Positions 44,456 through 55,620 of a DNA stretch of 64,000 bases are shown piece after piece. Under the pieces are notes generated by a model. It made no database searches, had not been told where the DNA came from, and saw only the letters and a list, made by a program, of their open reading frames with translations. Within the stretch, counting starts at the first letter, position 1. The number at the start of each line of letters is the position of its first letter. The DNA lies in the NCBI GenBank assembly GCA_034510155.1, contig CM067381.1, forward strand, positions 26,723,178 to 26,787,177, in the 5' to 3' direction. This stretch comes from Eucriotettix oculatus (Eukaryota; Arthropoda; Insecta; Orthoptera; Tetrigidae). The position numbers and the translations under genes are program-made.

Positions 44456-45700
44456 TTTACATCCTTATATCCTTTACTTTAATTTATAAACGAGTTATTT
44501 TCAGCTACAGAAATAAATCATCAAGGAACCGAATATGAAATTTTATATTTTCATTTCTAAATATTTGAATCTGATCACACTTTTCCGTGTCGTTAGTGCT
44601 TGTTTAAATTATAATTTATGGCATGCCTTGATTAGTTCTTTTTAATTTATTCTAGTTTTTAGTGCCTGACACTTGAGATAATTTTCCTCGTCCTCGAGTT
44701 TCTTCCGACTGTCTCTTGAGTGAGCGTGCGTTATTGTGGAAAGGGTTCTGCTCTCTGCCGGAGCCCTTTTCCATTATTCACGGTTCAAGGAAACGCAGGC
44801 AGCGAGTATGGCCGCCGTTAAGCTATTCAGAAGGGACGAGAGAGCAGCCTTTGTATTTAACAGGGACGACGGGACTTAACCCCAAAAAAAACAAGAGAGG
44901 GAAAAATAATAAAATGCTACGCAGTAAAATATGAATAATGCGTATCGTATAACAAAGCCATGTAAATGGAGCCTTGAAGCCTCTCTTCTCCCGCTTCTAC
45001 ATATAAAACTCTTGGTCACAAAGAATTTCTTGGAAAATATTTTAGCAACCTGAGTCCTTACACGAGTATGGTTATCAGTCCTCCATTAGCTCCAGAACTG
45101 TCTGTGGCCATCAGGATTGCCGGAATAGCAATTTTAATGGCGGTACGAACCTTGTTGCACGGCATGTTGGAAATTGCTCTTCAATTGATGTGATTTTGAC
45201 AAACAGGGTGAGTTAAAGCGCCGTGGTCAGTTGACGAAGCAGAGTAAACATTGAGTTGTAATGGCGGCGAGTGGAATGCGTTGTTGTGTGGTGGAGGCGA
45301 GCACAAAGGATAAGTGGTCCAGACGATACAGTCAGAGCGTGTTGCTGCTGCTGCTGCTGCTCGTATCGCTGCCATCTTAATGAAGCTACCGGTGACCAAC
45401 CACGCCTCTCACTCCTCCGGTCGCTACTGTCCGCTCACTCTTCTTGAATAAACTCCTCCAATTACGTTCCTACGACAACCCAAGGCACCAATGACCGCTT
45501 GTGGTATTACAAGGCCTCGAGTGCCGCGAAATTTGTTTTTTATGACACGACACAATTCTAATGATGTCAAGCGGTGGTCACTCGGTGGTGGAGGCGGCGG
45601 AGGGGTAAATTCACGTGAATTATTGGCAACCCTTGCTGAGAACGTCCGCAGATGATCCTCTAGGCCAAGGAAGCTCACATTCTTGCTTACAATTTACAGC
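44456..45700. other. Unique DNA with CTG run, less AT-rich
   Basis: No gene recognised. (CTG)n lies at 45343-45361. 44690-45660 has several opposite 70-84-codon frames without domains. Possible regulatory or exon-bearing DNA, but nothing identifies it. Confidence 0.35.
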
Positions 45701-45702
45701 TG

Positions 45703-45785
45703 TTTTTTTCCTTCAAAAATATTATTCAAGTGGTGACTTTAGGGAAGGGAAGACAAGATGGGGTCACGGATGTGAATCAAAATCG
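45703..45785 (+). repeat. Short dispersed repeat Y, copy 1
   Basis: AAAATATTATTCAAGTGGTG, then TTTAG, GAAGGGAAGACAAG, GGTCACGGA and ATCAAAAT match 48283-48372 in the same orientation. Family unknown. Confidence 0.55.
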
Positions 45786-45934
45786 TTATTTAGGTCTTTT
45801 GATAGATAAAAAAATTATCCTTACTGCCGCATATTGGTGAAATAACACAGAAAACTGTTTCCGTCATGAGTCAGGTCCTAACTTTCGCCCAGTAAATTTT
45901 TTTTATACAAAATGCACCCATCAAAATTCAACCT

Positions 45935-46145
45935 ACATTACAAATCAATATTCGAAGGAATATGCTTATATATGGAATCCCTGCTCTAGGCCATCGACTT
46001 CTTCATACTGACGTAAAAAGAACTTTATTAGTTGCACAAAGAAAAATATTAATTCGCTGATTTCGTGCACACAAAACGACTCCGATTGACTTTCACGGCC
46101 CGAAAAGCGTGGAATTCCTTAAATTTTAATAATGAGGACCTTAAA
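45935..46145 (+). pseudogene. R1/Jockey-type LINE remnant
   Basis: Plus strand: YGIPALGHRLL, KRTLLVAQRKILIR, a stop, FRAHKTTPIDF. This corresponds to the post-RT block with YGSP.W, L...QRK.LLR and AYRTT found in R1- and Jockey-type LINEs. It is short and interrupted, and the RT core is absent. Confidence 0.6.
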
Positions 46146-46204
46146 AAAAGGGAAGTTCAAAATCAAAGGAAGCGGCATATTTATCCTGAGTTAGACCAAT
46201 TTTG

Positions 46205-46625
46205 TTAGGATCCCTATAGAAAAAAAAATCAAATAGAATCATTAGAGAAAGTTCAGAAAAGGGTTGCTATTTTTTTGCGGGTAAAGGCCACAGGGTCACA
46301 GGAATGAAAAAGTAGAACAACTAGGTTGGGAGATATTGTCACAAAGGAGGAAGAAAGCAAGGCTGCTTTTGCTATTCAAAGCTTATACGGGAGGGCAAAA
46401 ACCGTGGATTGGAATTAGCTCCAAAATGCAAAAGCCCAGTTATAATAAATAGATGGGATCATCAATACAAAGTAAAATGTAGAAAGCAAAAAAAAAACAG
46501 ATCCTGGCAAATTCTCATTCCTAAATAGGACCATCAACGACTGGAATAATTTACCTGTGGCAGGAGTGTTTGGAGGGAAATCATCTTCAGGAATATAAAT
46601 TCAGGACAGATCTAAAAAAAAACGC
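46205..46625 (+). pseudogene. CR1/Jockey-type LINE C-terminal remnant
   Basis: IESLEKVQKRVAIF at 46220-46270 is the IE.LEKVQKRA.RF block. After a frameshift come WEILSQRRKKARLLLLFKAY, LAPKCKSPVIINRWDHQYKV, KCRKQ and, in a third frame, FLNRTINDWNNLPVAGVFGG. The order and content match the C-terminal tail of CR1/Jockey-type reverse transcriptases. At least three frameshifts. Confidence 0.7.
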
Positions 46626-46650
46626 GTGAAGTGAAGTGGGTATTTTGAAT

Positions 46651-47503
46651 AATATAAATGCACGTTCGAATTTAAATGTTAAAGTCACAGTGAAATGTTA
46701 AGATAATATAATTCTTGTAGTGTTTCCCTTTTTTCCTTTCAGGGCTATAGAAATTTTAAAGGATGGTGATTATTATTTTTAAATTTGGAGTATTTATGTT
46801 TAATAAATTTAATTTTTTATCTGCCACAGGACTTGTGCCCAATTGTAGACTAACAATAAATACAAAATACAATGGACTCGACTGCCCGTCAGTGGGCAGC
46901 ACTGTACACTTAAAGCATAATAACCCAAACATAGTCTACCAAATTACTAACAAAACTGTAGAATCCAAAGATACTTGCAGAGATTGACTGTTGAAATGAT
47001 GGCAAACCAGAGAGGACAAAATTGAAAACTACCTTTGGTCAAAGAAATTAATACCCACTGTTGTTTCACGATTACAACCAAAGAAGTAATTAGACTTTTC
47101 TCTGGACACACAGACCATATAATTCTAAATTAAAAACAGTTAAATCTAATAGAATCTTCTACGTTTTCTTTCTGCAGACAGGAAGATGAAACACCTCATC
47201 ACATTGTGAGGAAATTTACCAATCATTTATCGTTGCCTTGAAACTATTTGATTTTCAAAAATAAATATTCGAAGACATAAATCAGACAACAGCCAGATCT
47301 TACTCAAATTAACTGAACGTTTTTTAGGTGGCAGATAAAAAATGAAATTTATTAAACATAAGTGCTTCTAATATATAAAAATGATAACCATCGTTTAAAT
47401 TTTCTATAGCCCTGGAAGAAAAAAGAGAAACACTACAAGAATTATATTAACTTAACAGTTTCACTTTGACGTTAACATTTAAATTCGATCATGCATTTAT
47501 ATT
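46651..47503. mobile_element. 850-bp fold-back element, ~190-bp inverted arms
   Basis: Left arm 46651-46840 and right arm 47310-47503 are inverted copies: AATATAAATGCA, GTTAAAGTCACAGTGAAA, TATAATTCTTGTAGTGTTTC, AGGGCTATAGAAA and TTTTTTATCTGCCAC, with moderate divergence. The interior holds LINE-like remains (next entry). No hammerhead motif was found in the arms. It could be two inverted copies of one element end, or a fold-back DNA element. Confidence 0.65.
46850..47265 (+). pseudogene. LINE C-terminal zinc-finger remnant inside fold-back
   Basis: In the interior, EVIRLFSGHTDH, then a stop, then FCRQEDETPHHIVRKF resemble the '...LTGH...CR.C.EEDET..HI...C' tail that follows RNase H in I/R1/Jockey-type LINEs. 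The first part (46850-46985) has no recognised domain. Stops and frameshifts throughout. Confidence 0.5.
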
Positions 47504-47509
47504 AAACAA

Positions 47510-48065
47510 AAAGTACGGGCGCTGCGGGAGTTTTCTCGCAGGCGCTTCACCCCAGAGTGACTGCGGGGCTCACCTCATTATGTCGGGAATGCCTCGAACT
47601 CTCTCTGGATTGTTTTTTTTATCAAAGTTCTCACATGCCGAGACACCTTCAACTTTTTTAGGAGGTATATGTACTGGGGTCGAAGACCTTGGACACATGG
47701 CAAGAGTTTTCCGCTGATCCCATTCCATTGGATCAGTCGGCCATCTGCCTCCTAAATTGGTGGAGACATGGAGAAGGGAATGCTGCGACCCCACAGCAAA
47801 CCCGTCTCCCGTCATTCGGAAGGGCGTAAGAATAGTGCCCAATTCCCGACCTACCTGATGCAGGTTTTATAGGGTTTTCCCTGCTTCTCTTTAGGTGAAA
47901 CACCGGGTAGGATCCTTAAACCCTAGCCCGGGGGCCCTTGTGAACCCTTAGCTACCTTGCTGTACCTTCCGCATCCCCCCTTTTCAATTCCCTTCCTGTG
48001 CTATTAAAGGGGAGTTTCCTGTTTCCGGATCACTCTCATGTAGTCTGTTAACCGCCCAAAAAATT
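47510..48065 (+). repeat. Dispersed repeat X, longest copy
   Basis: The right 220 bases match 23505-23728 (inverted) and 33126-33225. The left part is of similar composition (TCGGGAATGCCTCGAACTC, GGGGTCGAAGACCTTGGACA) and may belong to the same element. It contains a CACCGGGTAGGATCCTTAAA block and a polypurine/polypyrimidine junction but no recognised coding domain, so it could be a SINE-like or LTR-derived unit. Confidence 0.5.
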
Positions 48066-48282
48066 AAACAAAATACCCACTGTCCTGCATATAGATTGAT
48101 TAATATGAACCAATATAATGTACAGGTGCCTATACTGGACGCATGGTAATGACATGCGTTATGGGGGCGAGGAGTGGCAACTCTTGTAACCTCTCTGAGT
48201 AACCAGAGCAATTTTCCCCTGATAAGCTATATTTACATATTCAGGGTCATACGGATTGATATGGAGCGAAAAATATATATTT

Positions 48283-48372
48283 TTGGTTTTTTTTGTTCCT
48301 TAAAAATATTATTCAAGTGGTGAGTTTAGAGAAGAGAAGGCAAGGCGGGTTCACGGAAACGGACGAAAATCC
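48283..48372 (+). repeat. Short dispersed repeat Y, copy 2
   Basis: Same blocks as 45703-45785: AAAATATTATTCAAGTGGTG, GTTTAGAGAAGAGAAGGCAAG, TTCACGGAAACGGACGAAAAT. The following 48380-48620 is GC-rich and open on several frames, with no recognised domain. Confidence 0.55.
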
Positions 48373-48837
48373 AGGGTTGTCCTGGTATCAGATGGAAGAG
48401 GCCAAAGGTTTCGAGTGCGGATCACGAGCTCCTCTGGTCTGCTTCGTGCTCGCTGGCTCGCTGGCTCTTCCTATCAGGGCGGGCGATCGCGGATTTCGTG
48501 AGTCGGCCTTGCAGCTCTTCACGGACCATGACTCCGGCCGAAGCTGGAGGCGCGCGGGTTCGTCCCCCGGCGCCAGACAGATTGCCTTTGTCTCGACACG
48601 CCTCAACAACTACCAATAATTCCACGAAACGTAACCAAGGGGACGATTTAACACTATTGCCGTGTCACGAGTCTCTCAAAGACTTCCCCTCCTCGCTCGT
48701 GTCTTTCATTAATGGTCGTCTGCGTCACGTTTGATACCTAACAAGTCAGGTGCAATTAAGCTTGAAAGATTCAGTACTTTAAATATTCAGTGTTGTAATT
48801 TTGTAAACTATCTGGTAGCCCGACGATGCCTAGGAAC
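48373..48837. other. Locally GC-rich unique DNA
   Basis: 48380-48620 is one of the most GC-rich intervals in the window, which is why frames of 73-108 codons stay open on both strands. No domain or splice context recognised. Confidence 0.35.
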
Positions 48838-48985
48838 GTATCTTGCGCAAGCCTATTCCTAATAACTAGAGCAACCCACATCCTCCCTAATCTGGTTAAC
48901 GTATTCCATCCTTGACCTCCCTTTTCAGTTCTTACCCCACACGCTACCCACAAATGCTAATATTACAAGACCTGCGACTCTTAAA
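48838..48985 (-). pseudogene. Short RTE-like LINE 3' fragment
   Basis: The minus strand carries SVWGKN-KGRSRME, YVNQIREDVGCSSY and GLRKIR-like residues. It is directly abutted by a plus-strand copy of the same family at 48986. The shared tract is also present in that copy, so this is not a simple twin-priming inversion. Confidence 0.7.
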
Positions 48986-49812
48986 ACAGGCGATGAAGAG
49001 AGTTAAAACGGAATATGGAAAGGGAATCATACTGCAATGAGAAGAAATAAAAACCCTACACTTTACCGACGATATTGTAGTATTAGGGGAGTCGGAAGAA
49101 GAGTTGGAAACCGTAATAAATGGCATGACCGTAGTCCTGGAGAAAGAGTTCAATATGAGTATTAATAGAGGCAAAACCAAGGTAATGCAGTGTAGTATTG
49201 GAAACATTGGAATAACACATGCAGTTATATTGGGAAGGGATATTTTGACGGAAATTAAGGAATTCTGCGACTGGGGAAGCGTAATAACTAGGGATGGTCG
49301 AAGTATAGAAGACATAAAGAGTAGGATAGCACAGGCAGGGAAGGATTTCGCGAAAAAGAGGGATTTGCTTACGGGCAATATAAGTGTGAATATTAGGAAA
49401 TCGTTGCTAAAAAAGTTCGTATGGAGCGTGGACGATAGGAATTGGGAAAAGGAAAAGGAACAGAATAGAATCCTTTGAAATGTGGTGCTATAGGAGAATG
49501 AGATGGGTGTATATGGTCACTAATAAGGAAGTTCTAAAGAAAATAGGGGAAAAGCGAACAATATGGAGGACGTTGACTAAGAGAAGGGATAGATTAATAG
49601 GCCACGTTTTAAGACACGAGGGTCTTGTAAACTTAGCATTAGAGGGAAATGTGTGGGGTAAGAACAGAAGAAGGAGGCCAATGATGGAATACGTTAACCA
49701 GATTAGGGAGGATGTGGGTTGTGCTAGTTATAAGGAAATGAAAAGGCGTGTGGAAGATAAGTTACCATGGAGGGTTGCAACAGACCAGTCTTAAGACTAA
49801 ATAATACAACAA
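48986..49812 (+). pseudogene. RTE-like LINE, RT motif C to true 3' end
   Basis: QAMKRVKTEYGKGIILQ is followed by a stop, TLHFTDDIVVLGESEEELET (FADD changed to FTDD), an open stretch 49104-49478 (124 aa: EFNMSINRGKTKVMQCSIGN, EIKEFCDWGSVITRDGRSIE, DIKSRIAQAGKDFAKKRDLL), a deletion within the CETWT block, and then 49480-49794 (104 aa: MWCYRRMRW, TNKEVLKKIGEKRTIWRTLT, KRRDRLIGHVLRHEGL, GKNRRRRPMMEYVNQIREDV, ending VATDQS and a natural stop). About 18 bases after the stop comes the ACAACAAG tail. Relatively young by its few frame breaks. Confidence 0.85.
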
Positions 49813-50636
49813 GAACTGCGAGGTTCATATTCGTAGTATATGTGAAGGTACAGCTTCGAAGCTGCCGTTTATTTATTTTTGAATTATACGTGAGGTCTGT
49901 TAAACGTCCCAAGGGCATCCTCAACACAATTATTACGAGATTCGGAAGTTCTGAATTTATTATGTCCCTGACCCCAGGAGTCTCAGAGGCGAGAAATAAT
50001 TTTATTGATATTTTACAGAGCTGTGGCGCGGATGAGTACATTGTGCTGTTTATCGGCTCATCTCTAAGGCCCGCGGGTGATGCGCAAGCTCGAGAAATGA
50101 ATAGAGACAACGTGGACGATAAACATTAAAAGTGGTAATGCGCCTCGCATACTGTGGGCGCACCTACAGCTGCAATTAACGCGCAGCCTCTTCTCTCCGA
50201 GGGCCGTAGCTCATCCTTATAAATAGGAAACGGCCTGTTGAAAGTAATGTCTACGCATAATCGCCGGAGACGGCTATTAGTTTCCAGCTACTGGAGAGGA
50301 GAGGAGAGTGGGCGCGGTCCAGCAGGTGAGGTGATGAGCGGCGCTGGCTAGGTGGTCCAGACCATCCGGCTTCCTCAAATCCTGCCCGGCCCGGTTGGCT
50401 GGCTTAATTGGAACCACGGAAGTCCCGGCCAGTAAATCACGCCATCACAGGGCACAGGTGGGTGAACCAGGCGGCGTGGTCGGCGACATGAGCCAGATAA
50501 CTATCTAACAACTCTTATATTCGGATGGCAAGCAAAGATTTCTAATCTGACCCGTGCGACATTTACTAAAATGGTTCCCTCTTGCTACATTAAACGTTTA
50601 ATCTTCTCACACGGACCGGTTTACTCGTCAATATGT
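49813..50636. other. Unique DNA, possible regulatory island
   Basis: Overlapping opposite frames of 120-128 codons near 49767-50110, no recognised domain. 50130-50500 is less AT-rich and not repeated in the window, with GAGAGGAGAGGAGAGTGGGC at 50294-50313 and several CAGCTG and AATTA sites. Confidence 0.35.
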
Positions 50637-50959
50637 CACCACGTGCTGCAGCAGGTAACGCCTACGTTGAAAGGTGTAGGTCAGTGACTGAATTACTCCT
50701 AATTGTTTCTCTTCAGATCGACAAGACAATTTACACCATACAAACTTTGTCATTAGACAGAGCAACGATACGCCTTGCAACGAAACGGAATTTTTGAAAT
50801 ATGAACCCGTTGAGTAGCACCGGACTCTTAAATAATACATTCAGTAACCATAAAAACCTTACTCACGACCGTGATAACTATAAAGATTTAGAACTTACAA
50901 AACATATTTAATAATAAAATAGAAAAGATTAAATAATTTCCAACCAGTTTTTATTTAAA

Positions 50960-50992
50960 CGTCGTTTCGGCGCATATGCGGGCCTTCTTCAG
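50960..50992 (-). ncRNA. Hammerhead motif H23 (unit 1)
   Basis: Minus strand: CUGAAGA intact, extra A, stem II with GGC/GCC and GCAU/AUGC pairing separated by a CC bulge, GAAA intact, then CGAC where unit 2 has CGUC. The U at the cleavage triplet has become A, the only core defect. Stem I UAAAC/GUUUA is 5 bp. Confidence 0.65.
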
Positions 50993-51369
50993 GTTTATAG
51001 TCTGTGAAATACAAACAAACAACACCACGTGCTGCAGCAGGTAACGCCGACGTTGAAAGGTGTAGGTCGGTGACTGAATTACTCCTAATTGCTTCTCTTC
51101 ATCGCAGATTGACAACACAATTTACATCATACAAACTTTGTCATCAGACAGAGCAACGATACGTCTTGCAACGAAACGGAATTTTTGAAATATGAACCCG
51201 TTGAGTAGCACCGGACTCTTAAATAATACATTTAGTAGCCATAAAAACCTTACTCACGGTCTCCAGTAATATCTATTTGATAACTATAAAGATTTAGAAC
51301 TTACAAAACATATTTAATATAATATAAAAGATTAAATAATCTCCGACCAGTTTTTATTTTTTATTTAAA

Positions 51370-51402
51370 CGACGTTCCGGCGCATATGCGAACCTTCTTC
51401 AG
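51370..51402 (-). ncRNA. Hammerhead motif H24 (unit 2)
   Basis: Minus strand: CUGAAGA, extra A, stem II GGUUCGCAUAUGCGCC (GG-rich end partly mispaired), GGAA instead of GAAA, ACGU, cleavable C. Unit 2 keeps the triplet lost in unit 1 and has lost a base kept there, so the common ancestor had a complete core. Stem I UAAAC/GUUUA present. Confidence 0.65.
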
Positions 51403-51553
51403 GTTTATAATCTGTGAAATACAAACTATCTGTAAAAAATCGGTCGGAAATTATTTAATTCGTTATTTTATAGCAGACCTTAATCGATTGAATAATAGAA
51501 AAGAATTTTAAATCAAACGAACAGATACTGACGAAGTTTTTATTTAGTTTAAT

Positions 51554-51587
51554 CGACGTCTCGTCCCCATTTTTTGAACTTCCTCAG
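51554..51587 (-). ncRNA. Hammerhead motif H25 (GUCC family)
   Basis: Minus strand: CUGAGGA intact, extra A, stem II GUUC/GGAC (one U-G pair) with a long A-rich loop, GAGA in place of GAAA, ACGUC intact. One core change. Confidence 0.6.
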
Positions 51588-51599
51588 GTAATGTTAAAA

Positions 51600-52875
51600 G
51601 TTAATGAAAAAATGGGTGCGAAAATTCAAGCTTGAATGTATACAAGGGAATTTTACAGCGAAACATTTCTGAATATAAACTACAATTGACTTACTAATTT
51701 TGAGTAAATTTTAAAAATACATGATCTGATTTCTAGGCCAGTTACAATAAAATTAACGCGAGTGACGTTTTAAAATTAAACGACTTCTATGTGTTTATTA
51801 TTTCCATATTTGTATTTTATTTCCACTTTATTATTTTGTCTTAAAACTGCCTCCAGAAGTACCCCTAGATCCACTACTTTAATCCATCGTCTAGTTTTCA
51901 AAAACAAATATTATTTACTAATCTAAAGGTTACTTTTAAATATCATTACATGTAAAATTCTTTAGTCCATACGTTTCGTAGCAATCAACAACACCGTAGA
52001 GATATAGACTTGATAGTGAACGTATAGCTTGAAAGCTGGTAAATAAATGGTATTATGTGAGGACCTAAACCAGACTTGTTATCATTATTATCATGTTATC
52101 AATCATTGGTCCTAATTCAGCAACTTCTTTATGTGATTTTCAACTCTATATTGTTTTTTTATATTATTTATAAATAAATATATTAATGACTTAAAATCTT
52201 ATTAACAGAATTTCACTTACATTTTATGTTCGTACGTGGGTTGTATAAAATCGTCAATAGCGTTGTACCGTTACAATCCTTGTATTTGAACAGCCTGCCA
52301 ATAAGTAAATTATAAAATCGGGTATGTAAAAAACTTTATAATTAGTTATTAATTGAATTTTTTCTTGTTACACTTTCAGGTGCGAGTAGGACATAACGAC
52401 TGACGGTCCGCGGAAGACTTCGTGTCGCAGCCGGGCATCGTCTTAATTGAATCTATCTGCATCGCTCTCCTCTATCTTATTAACGTAAGCTGCATCGGGG
52501 CAATTATACGTGGTCCGAGCTAATTGACAAATGGAAGCTGTAATTCGATGATGGTCGCGCTGTTGCCAAGTGTTTCTGTCCGAAGAGGTTCACACCTCGC
52601 TCGCTCTCTCGCTCTCGGAGCGAACACAATTAGTCCGTCTGACAGGTAAAAGCGCACCATTATTTACAGAAGTACAGTCCGAGCTAACCCTCAAGACCAC
52701 TGTCCCTGCCCCCTCAACGCCATCTTCGTTCCCCCGTTCAGGACTGTACCGAAAGTTCGTCACGGTGGCTACGGTACAGGACCAGAACCGTACGTGCACA
52801 GTACAGAAAACAATGTCTCAGTTCATTCTCCTCTTTTCAGAAACATTTGAAATGTAGATAAAAAGGTAAGGACAA
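51600..52875. other. Unique DNA, possible regulatory island
   Basis: 51600-52370 is AT-rich with nothing recognised. 52375-52850 is less AT-rich, has 95- and 69-codon opposite frames without domains, and contains repeated AATTGA/TAATTG sites. No gene supported. Confidence 0.35.
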
Positions 52876-53155
52876 GGTGTTTTTAATGACGTAGAGATAT
52901 CGAATGACGCTACAAAATGTCCCCCGATTTTTTTACGAGCTCAAGGTATTTTCAATGACGCCGAAATATTACTTGATGCTACAAGATGTCCTCCAATTTT
53001 CTTTCTGCGAGCTGAAATTGTTTTTAGTAGCAGCGAAATATTGAATGACGCTACAAAACGTCCCCCGATTTTATTTTTGCGATCTGAAGGTGTTTTTAGT
53101 AACGTCGAAATATTGAATGACGCTACAAAATGCCCCCCGTTTTTTTTTTGCGAAA
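52876..53155 (+). repeat. Minisatellite, four ~70-bp units
   Basis: Units start near 52876, 52945, 53017 and 53088. Each has GGTGTTTTTA-TGACG, GAAATATTGAATGACGCTAC, AAAATGTCCCCCGATTTT and TTTGCGAGCTGAA. Units differ at up to a quarter of positions. No ribozyme or open frame. Confidence 0.75.
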
Positions 53156-55620
53156 CAAAAAATTTAACATGTTAACACAATAGAAGCACGGTCCTAAAAG
53201 GTCGGGTTATTTCTCTCCCGGAGTATTAGCAAGGCTCTAAAGCCATCGGAGGAGCCGTAAAAGTCGACCTACCCCCGCAGCCGATAAACTTTTATAGCGA
53301 AATTTATTGGGCGTGGCGGCGAGAAGTTGCAAGTTCGTAGGACCCAGGGAAAGGGGGGGGGAGAGGAAGTCATCCGCAATTTAATATTTAACACTGGACC
53401 ACCCTCACCCCTAACTTACCCGGAGAGAGGGTGCAGTGTCATTTGCATTGCGTCGCAGGCTCAAAATACGTCCATAAATAAGGGAGGGGCCCCGTGACGT
53501 CTTACACGTAAAGCTTCTGAAATAATTTAATTAATCCATAGTATTTCTCTTCACGTTGGCAGAACACCCTCACGAAGGAGAAACGCCAGACGATACTTTA
53601 AACTGACTAAATAACAAATATTGCAGCATAAAAATCCCCCATAAAAACAGACAACAGGAAAATTTCATATTAAAAATTCTTCTTTCCTAATTGTATTGAC
53701 TTCTACGTCACTGAAGCCATTATTATAGTCTTATTTAAAGACAAATATAACATATTCAATTTAGTTACAGTAATGTGCAGACATAAACACACTTTAAGCA
53801 AATCGTGATCGCAACGTCAAATGAAAACATACGTAAAGACGTGTAAGGCTCTAGTGGACAGATGGGGGAGGGGGAATAATTATAAAAAAACTCATTTTTA
53901 AGAGCTGAAAAGAGAATTTGTTGGTAGCAATTTAACCCCGGCTGTACTGTGTGTGTTTTTGTCTCTCTGATAACTTCACGAGACAGAGCAGAGGAAATTA
54001 TTCACGACGCTTCGCGTGATGCCGAAGCACACGAGGAATTCGTGACTGACGCCAGTCACAATGGAGTTCACAATTTCCATTAAAATTCATTACTTCTGAT
54101 GACAAAGACTAATGGGTGGGAATCGCACGTCGTCGGGTGAAGGAGGAGGTTTTATTATCCACCCTCCTCCCACTCCATCAGAGTTATCACACCTAATAAG
54201 ACTGTCCCGAGCTTCGACATTTGACGAAAATATTGCTTCACAAAGCAAGTAATTTTAATTCCAAGAAAGATGGCTAAGCTCATTCCTGCCACTTGATTTA
54301 CGGGTGAATGAAATCTGTTTAGTCATCCAATGTGAATTTGATCTGCCAAATAATAATGCACTTTAAAAAAAATAATAAGGGTGGTTCTATGTTGAAAGAC
54401 CCTTGTATACCATTTAAAATAATAATTTCGTTAATATCTCACACACAGCTTGTGACCGACGCCGAGTTTGTAGAAAAAAGATATCCACCTGTACAAAGTC
54501 CTTATAAGATACACAGTAGTATCTTTGGTTAAGTCTCTTTCCTGTCAACCGTTTTCGTCGTAAATAAAATTCGTCGTCACGGGAAATACTGTGCACGGGC
54601 CCAATATAAAACGCACATTGAAGGTCGTATATTTTTGTTAATGTTTGTCGATTCGCCGTTGCATGTCGCTGGTAATGCACAAGCCTTGCTGCCGCATCCC
54701 TCCCTCGCTCACAAATGTTTTCTCAGCTTTGCTGAAAGGAACCTTCTTCTCCCCTGATGTGTTTCCTGTTGGTTTTAGAGCTTTTTATGGAAGGAAGGAG
54801 AGCTTCACTCCTGGTATCGGAGGAGACTGACTACCTTCTTCCTATATTCTGCATTATTGTTACGAGAGTTTTTATGTCTCTCGGGGGGAGGAGGGGGATA
54901 AAAAAAATATCCAACCCACACTCACAACACAATGCCTTACGCCTCAGAAAACATTAGCTCCGAGTTGAAGGAGAGCCATTACAGTACACGGTTCCACGTA
55001 ACTTCATTCTCTGCGAGATTTAACTGAGGGCCTTGTGTTCACAAACTGGATTACACGCCAGGAACTTGCTGGAAACGTGAGACCTACTCAAAATACAGGT
55101 CCAAAGCAGGGAGAGGAAAACTCGCTAATTACAACTTCCTTTAACGGAGAAAACATCACGCTTTAATAGAACAAACGATCCCTTCCTCAATAATTTATTC
55201 ACAGTCCTTACCTCGGGCTCTCAACTTGAGAAATAATTTTACCTCCAAAATAAATTCCCTTCTCTACGAAGCAAAATAAAAATTAAATTGTGTGGTAAAA
55301 GTTAGCCTTCCTGTATTAACTGAAAAAAAATTATTGAACAAAAAATGGGTAAAATTCTGGTTTTATCACGAGAAATAAATCAGTAGCAAATTGAAAACCT
55401 TCGCGATCTGATTTCTGCTTGTGCAGCATCTTCTGATTCGTAAATTCGGATCCTTGTTTATTGGCCAACTGGTGACACAGTCTCGTCAACTTGGACACAC
55501 AAAAAGTGGACGGATTTCAAAGGGTTTAAAAATTATTAAATAAATATATAAAGACTGAAATAAAATGTAAAATAGGGGCTCCTTTTCATCAGTTTCTTCA
55601 ATAGAAGGTTGTCAGACCGA
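53156..55620. other. Unique DNA, no recognised gene
   Basis: 53200-53520 is less AT-rich, with a G-run at 53356-53363. Several frames under 90 codons (54332-54957) lack recognised domains. No repeat family placed. Confidence 0.35.

Larger units (their letters stand above)
50637..51432 (-). mobile_element. Tandem pair of ribozyme-bearing units (386 and 410 bp), retrozyme-like
   Basis: Unit 1 (50637-51022) and unit 2 (51023-51432) are head-to-tail copies, both starting CACCACGTGCTGCAGCAGG and sharing TAACGCC, GACGTTGAAAGGTGTAGGTC, CAACGAAACGGAATTTTTGA, AACCCGTTGAGTAGCACCGG and the ribozyme motif. Unit 2 has a few small insertions. Each has one hammerhead motif on the minus strand (H23, H24), in register. 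Behind unit 2 an inverted copy of the AATAATTTCCGACC arm follows (51448-51480). Neither unit codes for protein. Tandem units of this size with a type-I hammerhead per unit are the form of metazoan retrozymes and PLE terminal repeats. Confidence 0.7.
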
